The notes beneath the pieces are model-generated. The model was not told the DNA's origin. It ran no database searches and saw nothing but the letters and a program-made list of their open reading frames with translations. This document shows, piece after piece, positions 12,998 to 18,060 of a stretch of DNA of 18,060 nucleotides; the first letter of the stretch is position 1; each line of letters begins with the position of its first letter. This DNA is from JAWLCG01 sp041687295 (GTDB lineage Bacteria; Planctomycetota; Phycisphaerae; SM23-33; FEN-1343), in the NCBI GenBank assembly GCA_041687295.1, contig JAWLCG010000062.1:1-18060 (forward strand). The letters run 5' to 3'. The position numbers and the translations under genes were made by a program.

Positions 12998-13729
12998 ATG
13001 ACTGAGCCCAACGACGACCGCCCCGTGGTGCTGCTGTTCGCCCCCCACCCCGACGACGAGACCCTCGGCCCCGGGGGCACGCTGGCCCGGCGGGTCGGCG
13101 AGGGCTTCCGCGTGGAGGTGGCCGTGCTGACCGACGGCTCGCAGCTGTTCCGCCACGGCGGCATGGAGGAGCCCCCGCCGGCCGAGGTCGCCCGCCTCCG
13201 CGCCGACGAGACCCGCCGGGCGCTGGAGATCCTCGGCGTCGGGGCCGACCGCTGCGAGTTCTGGAACCTGCCCGACGGCCAGCTGCAGGCCCACGCCGAC
13301 GCCGCCACCGACCGCGCCGAGGCCCTCCTCCGCCGCCACCGGCCCGTGGAGGTGCTCTCCACCAGCGTCCACGAGCACCACAAGGACCACGTGACCACCG
13401 CCGAAATAGTCGCCCGCGCCATCGAACGCTCGGGCCAAAGGCCCCTGCACTGGGGCTACATCACCTCGCTGCGCTGGGGCCTGTCGCTCGGGGACCTCCC
13501 CGAGCCGATCCAGCGGGTGGACACGGCCGAGTTCATGGACCGCAAGCGGCAGGCGATCCACCAGTTCCAGGCCCACCTGGGCATCGTCTCGCCCCACCAG
13601 AGCCAGCCCCTCGTCGACAGCTGGGAGCGCTACGTGACGCCCGAGGAAGTCTTCATCGGCCCGGCGCCTTCGGAGGAAACCAGGGCCACAGAGGCGCAGA
13701 GAACACAGAGAAAGCCACAGAGCTCTTAA
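12998..13729 (+). CDS. PIG-L/LmbE family N-acetylglucosamine deacetylase-like protein
   Basis: PIG-L proteins are zinc hydrolases that remove N-acetyl groups from sugars such as GlcNAc conjugates. The 243-residue product shows FAPHPDDETLGPGG with His17 and Asp20 as zinc ligands and Asp19 as the likely base, and a third zinc site in VHEHHKDHV. It could act in low-molecular-weight thiol synthesis (BshB-like), in glycan metabolism, or on another substrate. The gene lies ten bases after the aldolase stop and lacks a strong Shine-Dalgarno. The last 15 or so codons (from 13684) are read through a CACAGAG-type dispersed repeat, giving a polar tail TRATEAQRTQRKPQSS that is not family sequence. Confidence 0.9.
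   Translation: MTEPNDDRPVVLLFAPHPDDETLGPGGTLARRVGEGFRVEVAVLTDGSQLFRHGGMEEPPPAEVARLRADETRRALEILGVGADRCEFWNLPDGQLQAHADAATDRAEALLRRHRPVEVLSTSVHEHHKDHVTTAEIVARAIERSGQRPLHWGYITSLRWGLSLGDLPEPIQRVDTAEFMDRKRQAIHQFQAHLGIVSPHQSQPLVDSWERYVTPEEVFIGPAPSEETRATEAQRTQRKPQSS
13684..13722 (+). repeat. CACAGAG-type degenerate repeat, copy 2
   Basis: GGCCACAGAGGCGCAGAG and the following CACAGAG units match the reverse complement of 271-314 at about four of five positions. This copy lies inside the end of the PIG-L reading frame and includes nearly the whole 3' end up to the TAA at 13727. Confidence 0.82.
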
Positions 13730-13743
13730 GAACTTCAGGGACA

Positions 13744-13775
13744 CATGGACCGTCTGCCCATCGGACGTGCGGGGT
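13744..13775 (+). repeat. family D copy beside the PIG-L gene
   Basis: GGACCGTCTGCCCATCGGAC (13745-13764) followed by GTGCGGGG matches the minus-strand copy at 5294-5330 and the copies at 6026 and 14111. Confidence 0.75.
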
Positions 13776-13862
13776 CTTCCCGAACTCCCCCCAGCGCGGG
13801 CTCTTCGGGCGTCAGCTCGTCAGTCCTGCGATCTGGAGTCGGACCCCGGTACGAGCGACGTA

Positions 13863-13895
13863 TGGAGTGCGGCGGCTAGACGCCGCTTTGGCTTG
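13863..13895 (+). repeat. REP-like singlet (family C)
   Basis: TGGAGTGCGGCGGCTAGACG and the following CCGCTTTGG form a hairpin (GCGGCG..CGCCGC) and match the left half of the doublet at 16353-16432. It lies just beyond the 3' end of the small Cys-rich gene. Confidence 0.82.
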
Positions 13896-13909
13896 TCCGC
13901 CGGCGACGC

Positions 13910-14092
13910 CTACGACCGCGGCCCGTGGAGTCTTGCGTAGGCCCGGCAGAAGGGACAGGTCTTCTCCAGTCTGCCCAGCGTGCGGGCGAAGGTCGACCTC
14001 GGCCAGCGCCGCGCGACAATGCACAGCGGGCACACCTGGCACACCGCCGCCCGCAGGCGAAGACCCCGCGTGACTGTCCGCTCGTCTGCCAT
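13910..14092 (-). CDS. 60-residue Cys-rich putative metal-binding protein
   Basis: The product begins MADERTVTRGLRLR and contains five cysteines in two clusters: CQVCPLC (18-24) and CPFC (46-49). This resembles a small zinc or iron-sulfur site, with basic residues between the clusters (RRWPRSTFARTLGRLEK). The start is supported by AGGAG nine bases before the ATG on the minus strand; longer in-frame starts would run through the family D repeat at 14111. It is soluble and probably cytoplasmic. No family is recognised. The gene stands alone between dispersed repeats, convergent with PIG-L and downstream of the GNAT gene on the same strand. Confidence 0.6.
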   Translation of the reverse strand: MADERTVTRGLRLRAAVCQVCPLCIVARRWPRSTFARTLGRLEKTCPFCRAYARLHGPRS

Positions 14093-14110
14093 GTCGTTTC
14101 GCTCCTGTGT

Positions 14111-14236
14111 TGGACCGTTTGCCCATTGGGCGCGGGTAGGTTGTGCCCCGATAGGCATGGCCCGCCGAGATGCCTACGGAAGGCATTCCGTGGGCTTGGG
14201 CTGCAGACTGCTTCGGGACCCGCAGACGGTTCAGGC
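14111..14236. repeat. composite palindromic element, copy 2 (D - hairpin B - inverted D)
   Basis: A D end (GGACCGTTTGCCCATTGGGC, 14111-14130), a family B hairpin (14172-14195, stem GCCTACGGAA/TTCCGTGGGC with one G-T pair, loop GGCA) and an inverted D end (GCAGACGGTTCAGG, 14223-14236) follow in the same order as at 6025-6164. The inverted end overlaps the stop codon of the GNAT gene (14231-14233). Confidence 0.6.
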
Positions 14237-14755
14237 CGGGTGATTCTCGCCTGGTGCGGGCCGATCGTCCAGCTGCAGTTGCATGAAGGCCAGGTCGAGC
14301 CATCGGCCGAACTTGGTGCCCACCTGCTCCAGCCGACCCACCTCGCGGAAGCCCAGCTGCTCGTGCAAGCGGAGCGAAGCGACGTTGCCGGCCTCGATGC
14401 CGGCGACCATCGCATGCTTGCCCATCTGCCGCGCCCGCTCGATGAGCTGGGTCAGCAGCGCCCGCCCGAGGCCGCGACGGGTGTAGTCGGGGTGGACGTA
14501 GACCGAGTGCTCCACCGTGTGGCGGTAGCCCTCCTTGGGCCGAAAGTCGCCGAAGGAGGCGAAGGCCGCCACGCGCCCGTCCTGCTCAGCCACCAGGACG
14601 GGGTAGCCGCTGGCCCGTCGCTGGGTGAACCACGCCTGCCGCTCGGTCAGGTCGGCGGGCGTCTCGGTCCACAGGGCCGTCGTGTGGCGGATGGCGTGGT
14701 TGTGGATCTCCAGAATGCCCGGCAGGTCGGCCTCGACGGCTTCGCGAAGGATCAT
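14231..14755 (-). CDS. GNAT N-acetyltransferase, phosphinothricin acetyltransferase-like
   Basis: The 174-residue product has the GNAT fold and the acetyl-CoA pyrophosphate loop RRGLGRALL following VYVHPDYT. The N-terminus (ILREAVEADLPGILEIHNHAIRHTTA) and GNVASLRLHEQLGFREVG are typical of the phosphinothricin/amino-acid acetyltransferase group (Bar, Pat, MnaT). It would acetylate the amino group of a small molecule such as an amino acid analogue. The ATG overlaps the stop of the MFS gene by four bases, so the two are translationally coupled; acetylation plus transport of the same compound, possibly a resistance pair, is an inference. The 3' end runs into a dispersed repeat. Confidence 0.92.
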   Translation of the reverse strand: MILREAVEADLPGILEIHNHAIRHTTALWTETPADLTERQAWFTQRRASGYPVLVAEQDGRVAAFASFGDFRPKEGYRHTVEHSVYVHPDYTRRGLGRALLTQLIERARQMGKHAMVAGIEAGNVASLRLHEQLGFREVGRLEQVGTKFGRWLDLAFMQLQLDDRPAPGENHPA

Positions 14756-16068
14756 GCCTCAGCCTCCTGGGGCTGGGTCCGCGGGGCCCGCGGGTCGCGG
14801 AGGCTCCAGAGCACCAGCACCGCCAGGCCCGTCGCGCAGGCCGTGACGGCCGAGAGGACTTCGAATCGGCCCGTGAAGCGCCACAGCAGGTAGCCCGTAC
14901 CGCTGGCCAGCAGCATGCTCGGCAGGCCCATGGCCGAGAGGATCGCGAAGTAGGTCGGCCGGCGGTCCAGCGGGACGATCTCCAGGTTCAGCGTGCTGGT
15001 GCCGATCATGTTCATCGCCTGGCCCAGGCCCAGCAGGACGAAGATGACCACCATCGCCCACGGCGGCGCCACCACCAGCCAGCCGTAGAGCCCCGCCAGC
15101 AGGGCCGCCCCGGCCATCAGGACCCACCGCGGCCCGAAGCGGTCGCCCAGCCAGCCGGCCAGCAGATTGCCCGTGATCAGGCCCACCGTCTGCATCTGCA
15201 GCAGCGAGCCGACGTAGCTGTCGGGCTTGCCCGTCACGTGCAGCACGTGCAGCGCCAGGCGGGGCGCCGACACCAGCAGCCCCGCCATCAGCAGCCGAGA
15301 GACCATGTACCGGGCGAAGTTGCGGTCCGCGCGGATCAGCTCCGGCATGGCCCGCAGGCTCTGGCCCAGTGTGACGCGGCCCTGGCCGGGGCGGGGCGGC
15401 AGGTCGGTCTCGCGGACCAGCGCGAACATGCAGTACGACATCGCCAGGAACCCCACGGCGATCAGGTGCAGCATGGCGTAGCCCGTGGGGCCGGGGTGGT
15501 GCTCGAGGATCTTGGCCACGACGAAGCCGGCCGGGATGGCGATGGCGGCGCTGATCGTGTGGCGGATCGTCCAGACCGACGCCCGCCGCTGGGCGGGGAT
15601 GGTCTTGGCGACCAGCTCCTGCCAGGCCGACAGCGTGAACCCGCCGGCCAGGCCCGACAGCAGCGGGCAGAGCACGACGGCCGCCACGGCCACCTGCGGG
15701 TGGCTCGGCGCCAGCCACAGCAGCGCCAACGCCGCCAGCAGGTACGGCAGCCGCTGGCCGATGCCCGTCAGCAGGATCAGCGGCTTGAGCCAGTACATCC
15801 GCTCGACGCGGTGGGCCACCAGCAGCGGCGGAATCTGCATGCCCAGGGCCATCGTCATCGGCAGGGCGGCGATGACCCAGTCCGGCCCGCCCAGGCTGGC
15901 CACCAGCACCGGCAGCACCGTCGCCACCGACACGAAGGCCATGCCCCCCATGTACAGCCCGCCCTCGAACGAGTGCAGCAGGTAGTTGCGCGCCAGGAAC
16001 AGCCGCATCTGACGCTCGTGACGCCGCAACTGCCTCGGTGTCAAAACGGTGGTGGTGCTCTCAGCCAT
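14752..16068 (-). CDS. MFS transporter
   Basis: The 438-residue product is a membrane protein with about 12 hydrophobic segments in two halves, the usual size of the major facilitator superfamily. The start motif ARNYLLHSFEGGLYMGGMAF and the central charged linker (RETDLPPRPGQGRVTLGQSL) fit the family. The loop AGWLGDRFGPRWVL in the second half is the characteristic G-x-x-x-D-R-x-G-x-R type signature. It is located in the inner membrane; substrate and direction are not readable. The ATG at 16068 is chosen because upstream in-frame sequence is repeat-rich and noncoding. The stop overlaps the start of the GNAT gene (TCAT on the plus strand, 14752-14755). Confidence 0.92.
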   Translation of the reverse strand: MAESTTTVLTPRQLRRHERQMRLFLARNYLLHSFEGGLYMGGMAFVSVATVLPVLVASLGGPDWVIAALPMTMALGMQIPPLLVAHRVERMYWLKPLILLTGIGQRLPYLLAALALLWLAPSHPQVAVAAVVLCPLLSGLAGGFTLSAWQELVAKTIPAQRRASVWTIRHTISAAIAIPAGFVVAKILEHHPGPTGYAMLHLIAVGFLAMSYCMFALVRETDLPPRPGQGRVTLGQSLRAMPELIRADRNFARYMVSRLLMAGLLVSAPRLALHVLHVTGKPDSYVGSLLQMQTVGLITGNLLAGWLGDRFGPRWVLMAGAALLAGLYGWLVVAPPWAMVVIFVLLGLGQAMNMIGTSTLNLEIVPLDRRPTYFAILSAMGLPSMLLASGTGYLLWRFTGRFEVLSAVTACATGLAVLVLWSLRDPRAPRTQPQEAEA

Positions 16069-16160
16069 GACCCGTACAACTCCACGCCGCCCGCCGCCCC
16101 GCCAGGCCGGACGCGAACCGCACCGATCGGCCAAGGGGGACGGGAGCAGACGAAACCCCC

Positions 16161-16188
16161 ACTCTACCACGCTTTGGCCGCCGTGCAA
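16161..16188 (-). promoter_or_regulatory. weak candidate promoter of the MFS-GNAT operon
   Basis: On the minus strand TTGCAC (16188-16183) is followed after 16 bases by TAGAGT (16166-16161). The -10 matches consensus at four of six positions and the -35 at three. It is 92 bases upstream of the ATG. Confidence 0.3.
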
Positions 16189-16250
16189 CCGATTGCAGCC
16201 AAAAACGACCCTTGGCCATCGTAGCGCCGAGACCGCCCGCCGGCGAGGCC

Positions 16251-16285
16251 AGACCATCGGCCGATTCCGTCTGTGGGTCTTCGTA
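16251..16285 (+). repeat. family D copy in the MFS-yddG gap
   Basis: AGACCATCGGCCGATTCCGT (16251-16270) followed by CTGTGGGTCTTCG matches the copies at 6026, 13745 and 14111 in length and order of blocks. Confidence 0.65.
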
Positions 16286-16352
16286 GCCACGTCTTGGGGC
16301 GCCGGCTCGTCAGCCGCACCAACCAATGGAGACTCAGGGCGCGAGCGCAGTA

Positions 16353-16432
16353 TGGAGTGCGGCGGCCTAGACGCCGCTTTGGATCGCATGCGGCCGAGCC
16401 AGCCAAAGCGGCGATTGCATCGCCGCACTCCA
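16353..16432. repeat. REPIN-like inverted doublet (family C)
   Basis: The 80-bp element begins TGGAGTGCGGCG and ends CGCCGCACTCCA, the same 12-bp terminal inverted repeats as 8374-8473. Both halves fold into GCGGCG..CGCCGC hairpins and the inner CGCTTTGG/CCAAAGCG arms can pair. Sequence after the right end (to about 16460) resembles 6236-6262. Confidence 0.85.
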
Positions 16433-16494
16433 AAAGGGCGGTCCGCCTATCGCGCAGGGACACCCAGGCCGGCCCGGTCAGGGCCGAAAGGGCG

Positions 16495-16587
16495 ATGGAC
16501 ACGAATGGCACAAATGGAAGATCGGACAAGGTCACAACGGATCTTCTATTCGTGGAGTCCTCCTCCATTCGTGCCATTCGTGTGGAT
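16495..16587. repeat. nested palindrome with ATTCGTG arms
   Basis: The left arm starts ATGGACACGAATGGCACAAA (16495-) and the right arm ends GCCATTCGTGTGGAT (-16587); the 24-base arms are complementary apart from two or three mismatches. Inside, GAAGATC (16517-16523) pairs with GATCTTC (16540-16546). The element is visibly less GC-rich than its surroundings. Repeats of the CGTGCCATTCGTG type occur between genes in several environmental phyla, probably as mobile palindromes. Confidence 0.85.
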
Positions 16588-16651
16588 CCCCTGTACATCG
16601 AGCGGGAGGCCCGGGGGCCGCCATTGTAGGCCCGGACCCCACCCCCGGGCG

Positions 16652-16680
16652 TTGACGCCGGGCCCTGCGGACGCGATAGT
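16652..16680 (+). promoter_or_regulatory. promoter of the yddG-like gene
   Basis: TTGACG (16652-16657) and GATAGT (16675-16680) are 17 bases apart, matching consensus at five and four of six positions. It is the best-formed promoter in the window. The leader to the ATG at 16728 would be about 40 bases. Confidence 0.6.
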
Positions 16681-16727
16681 CGCACGCTGACCGGCGGGCC
16701 GTGTCGGCCCGGAGCGATGGAGAGACC

Positions 16728-17645
16728 ATGCCCCCTGCCCCCAAACGCGTGGCGACGGTGAGCGGACTGCTGGCGATTGTGCTCTGGAGCACCACGATTG
16801 CCGTGGCGCGGAGCCTGGCCGAGCAGCTCGGGGCCATCCCGGCGGCGGCCGGCGTGTACGCGGTGAGCGGCGGGCTGGGCCTGGCCGCCCTGGCCTGGCG
16901 GCGAGGCCGGCGGGTCCGACAGCTGCCGCGGGCGTACCTGCTGGGCTGCGGCGGGCTGTTCGTGGCCTACATGGTGATGATGTACCTGGCCATCGGCCTG
17001 GCGGCCAACCGCCAGCAGCTGCTCGTGGTGAGCCTGCTGAACTACCTCTGGCCGGCGCTGACGGTGGTGGCCTCGCTGGTGCTGCTGGGCGTGCGGGCGC
17101 GATGGGGCCTGCTGGGGCCCGGCCTGGCGATGGCGCTGGCGGGGCTGGGCCTGGTACTGGTCGGCCCGGCCCCGACGGGCTGGGCGGGCCTGGTCGCGGG
17201 CCTGGGCGCCAACGTGCCCGCCTACGCCCTGGCCGGCTCGGCGGCGGCCGCTTGGGCGCTCTACTCGACGCTGACCCGCCGCTGGGCCGGCGGGGGCCCC
17301 GGCGGGGTGGACCTGTTCCTGCCCGCGACGGCCCTGGTCCTGGGCGGGCTGTTCCTGCTGACCGACGGCGAGCCCGCCTGGACGGCCCGGGCCCTCGGCG
17401 AGGCCGGCTTCCTGGGCGCAGCGATCTACGTGGCCTACTGCCTGTGGGACTTCGCCATGCGGGCCGGCAACGTGGTGCTGGTGGCGGCCGGCTCGTACCT
17501 CACGCCGCTGCTGTCGGTGCTGGTCAGCTGCCTCTACCTCGCCATCGCCCCCGGCTGGGACCTCTGGGCCGGTGCCGTGCTGCTGGTGGCCGGCTCCATC
17601 CTGAGCTGGCGGGCCACCCGGCCAACAGAGGGCGGCCAATCGTGA
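16728..17645 (+). CDS. yddG: DMT-superfamily exporter, YddG type
   Basis: The 305-residue product has about ten hydrophobic segments, as expected of the drug/metabolite transporter (EamA) family. It resembles E. coli YddG, an exporter of aromatic amino acids and related compounds, in the N-terminal LLAIVLWSTTIAVARSL, the VSLLNYLWPALTVV block, the AGSYLTPLLSVLVS block and the final GSILSWRATR. Length and topology are full. It sits in the inner membrane. The ATG at 16728 has GGAGAG about five bases upstream; an in-frame ATG at 16701 would lack a Shine-Dalgarno and would shorten the leader from the promoter at 16652. Substrate specificity is inferred from resemblance only. Confidence 0.87.
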   Translation: MPPAPKRVATVSGLLAIVLWSTTIAVARSLAEQLGAIPAAAGVYAVSGGLGLAALAWRRGRRVRQLPRAYLLGCGGLFVAYMVMMYLAIGLAANRQQLLVVSLLNYLWPALTVVASLVLLGVRARWGLLGPGLAMALAGLGLVLVGPAPTGWAGLVAGLGANVPAYALAGSAAAAWALYSTLTRRWAGGGPGGVDLFLPATALVLGGLFLLTDGEPAWTARALGEAGFLGAAIYVAYCLWDFAMRAGNVVLVAAGSYLTPLLSVLVSCLYLAIAPGWDLWAGAVLLVAGSILSWRATRPTEGGQS

Positions 17646-17749
17646 GCTGGCAGAACCGGCGAGGCGGAACCCGACATTCCTCGCTGGACAGTCCAGTAGG
17701 CTGGGGCGCAGCCCCACCTTCTCCGGTGGCCGAGCCCACCGGGCGGCGC

Positions 17750-17789
17750 AAAAAACGAGCCGCCTGGTAGTGGCCGTACCAGGCGGCTT
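17750..17789 (-). terminator. intrinsic terminator reading leftwards
   Basis: AGCCGCCTGGTA (17758-17769) pairs perfectly with TACCAGGCGGCT (17777-17788) around a seven-base loop. On the minus strand the stem is followed by CG and six T, a textbook Rho-independent terminator. On the plus strand no T run follows, so it does not clearly serve the yddG gene. No minus-strand protein gene is seen to its right within the window. Confidence 0.8.
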
Positions 17790-17950
17790 GGGAGGATTCA
17801 CGGTAGGGCCCGGATGTGGCGTTCCGGGCTCCTTGTAGTATCGACCGGGCCGGGCGGTTGTTCAGCCCGCCTGGCAGAAATGCGAGGAATTACTACTTTT
17901 CTTTTTGGGCCCCGGTGTCTCCGCGCAAACGCTTACACTACAAATAATAG
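17790..17950 (-). ncRNA. possible small RNA ending at the orphan terminator
   Basis: Read on the minus strand, this stretch leads straight into the terminator at 17789-17750 and contains a hairpin (GCCCGGA..TCCGGGC, 17828-17808) and a distant pairing of GTAGTA (near 17895) with TACTAC (near 17838). TATTAT at 17949-17944 could be a -10 box but has no clear -35. The length would be about 150-200 bases. I match it to no known RNA family; a long 3' untranslated region of a gene beyond the edge is the alternative. Confidence 0.25.
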
Positions 17951-17993
17951 CGCCGCAGGTAGGCGAGTCGCCAGGGGTCGGCAGCCCATCCCG

Positions 17994-18060
17994 TAGGCCG
18001 GACGCAGTCCGGCTGGGAAGAAGCGCCGAATCGGAAGGCCTCACCCAGCCGGACTGCGTC
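17994..18060. repeat. inverted repeat at the right edge, probably continuing outside
   Basis: GACGCAGTCCGGCTGGG (18001-18017) pairs perfectly over 17 bases with CCCAGCCGGACTGCGTC (18044-18060). The left arm is preceded by GTAGGCCG, so the true element is probably longer than the window shows. A half copy is at 8341-8356. Confidence 0.85.

Larger units (their letters stand above)
16069..16727. other. repeat-rich divergent intergenic region
   Basis: This 659-base gap separates the divergent MFS and yddG-like genes. In order it holds a family D core (about 16112-16130), a weak MFS promoter, a second D copy (16251-16285), a REPIN-like doublet (16353-16432), a nested palindrome (16495-16587) and the yddG promoter. 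No open frame here shows protein-like sequence. Confidence 0.75.
17646..18060. other. noncoding right end of the window
   Basis: The last 415 bases contain a short hairpin (GGGGC-GCA-GCCCC, about 17713-17725), a minus-strand terminator (17750-17789), a moderately structured, less GC-rich stretch (17790-17960) and an inverted repeat at the edge (18001-18060). Short open frames on both strands look non-protein-like. A small RNA on the minus strand is possible. Confidence 0.6.

Noticed and set aside
13925..14893. A 322-codon plus-strand open frame through the small Cys-rich, GNAT and MFS genes
   Set aside because: It runs antisense to the GNAT gene, which has a clear acetyl-CoA motif, and crosses dispersed repeats.
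17814..17996. A 60-codon open frame near the right edge as a small gene
   Set aside because: No Shine-Dalgarno, no protein-like pattern, and it overlaps hairpin-forming sequence that fits a noncoding role better.

Overview
This is a very GC-rich chromosomal window (roughly 70 percent GC by eye) with 17 supported genes, one of them cut by the left edge. It has no rRNA, tRNA, CRISPR array or recognisable transposase. The best guess at the host is a Planctomycetota bacterium, possibly of the Phycisphaerae. The reasons are the high GC, the gaps crowded with short dispersed palindromes, the TACAAT/TATAGT-type -10 boxes and an anaerobe-leaning gene set (selenocysteine machinery plus a class II superoxide reductase). 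This assignment is inference; no marker gene is present.

Layout. The first 11 codons of a minus-strand gene lie at 33-1. On the plus strand follow selA-selB (483-3844, ATGA overlap), an amidohydrolase (3911-4753), a small lipoprotein (4892-5248), a zinc-ribbon protein (5362-5997), a heparinase II/III-like protein (6487-8286), a phosphoribosyltransferase (8509-9159) and an alpha/beta hydrolase (9391-10062). Next come a superoxide reductase, a PfpI/DJ-1 protein and an unknown protein (10198-11691), then class I fructose-bisphosphate aldolase with a PIG-L deacetylase (11926-13729). On the minus strand are a 60-residue Cys-rich protein (14092-13910) and an MFS transporter overlapping a GNAT acetyltransferase (16068-14231). 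A YddG-type exporter (16728-17645) is back on the plus strand. The last 415 bases hold no gene I can support.

Functional groups. SelA and SelB make Sec-tRNA and deliver it to UGA codons; selC, selD and any selenoprotein are absent from the window. Superoxide reductase with PfpI looks like an oxidative-stress unit. The phosphoribosyltransferase and hydrolase are a recurrent partnership. The MFS and GNAT genes are translationally coupled.

The most unusual content is between the genes. Three arrays of 8-bp units (43-122, 9291-9370, 11831-11902) each lie directly before a start codon, all in the same orientation relative to that gene. Two unit types, GTGAC-like and TTAAC-like, are kept in one octamer register, and nearly every unit carries TAA or TGA, so the arrays put stops in all three frames just before the ATG. 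Around them are several dispersed palindromic families: a hairpin with compensatory stem changes (five copies), REPIN-like doublets and singlets, a GACCGT..GGCCGATCG motif that also builds larger inverted pairs, a CACAGAG-type repeat that has become the C-terminus of the PIG-L protein, and a nested ATTCGTG palindrome. I could not search databases, so novelty is unproven.
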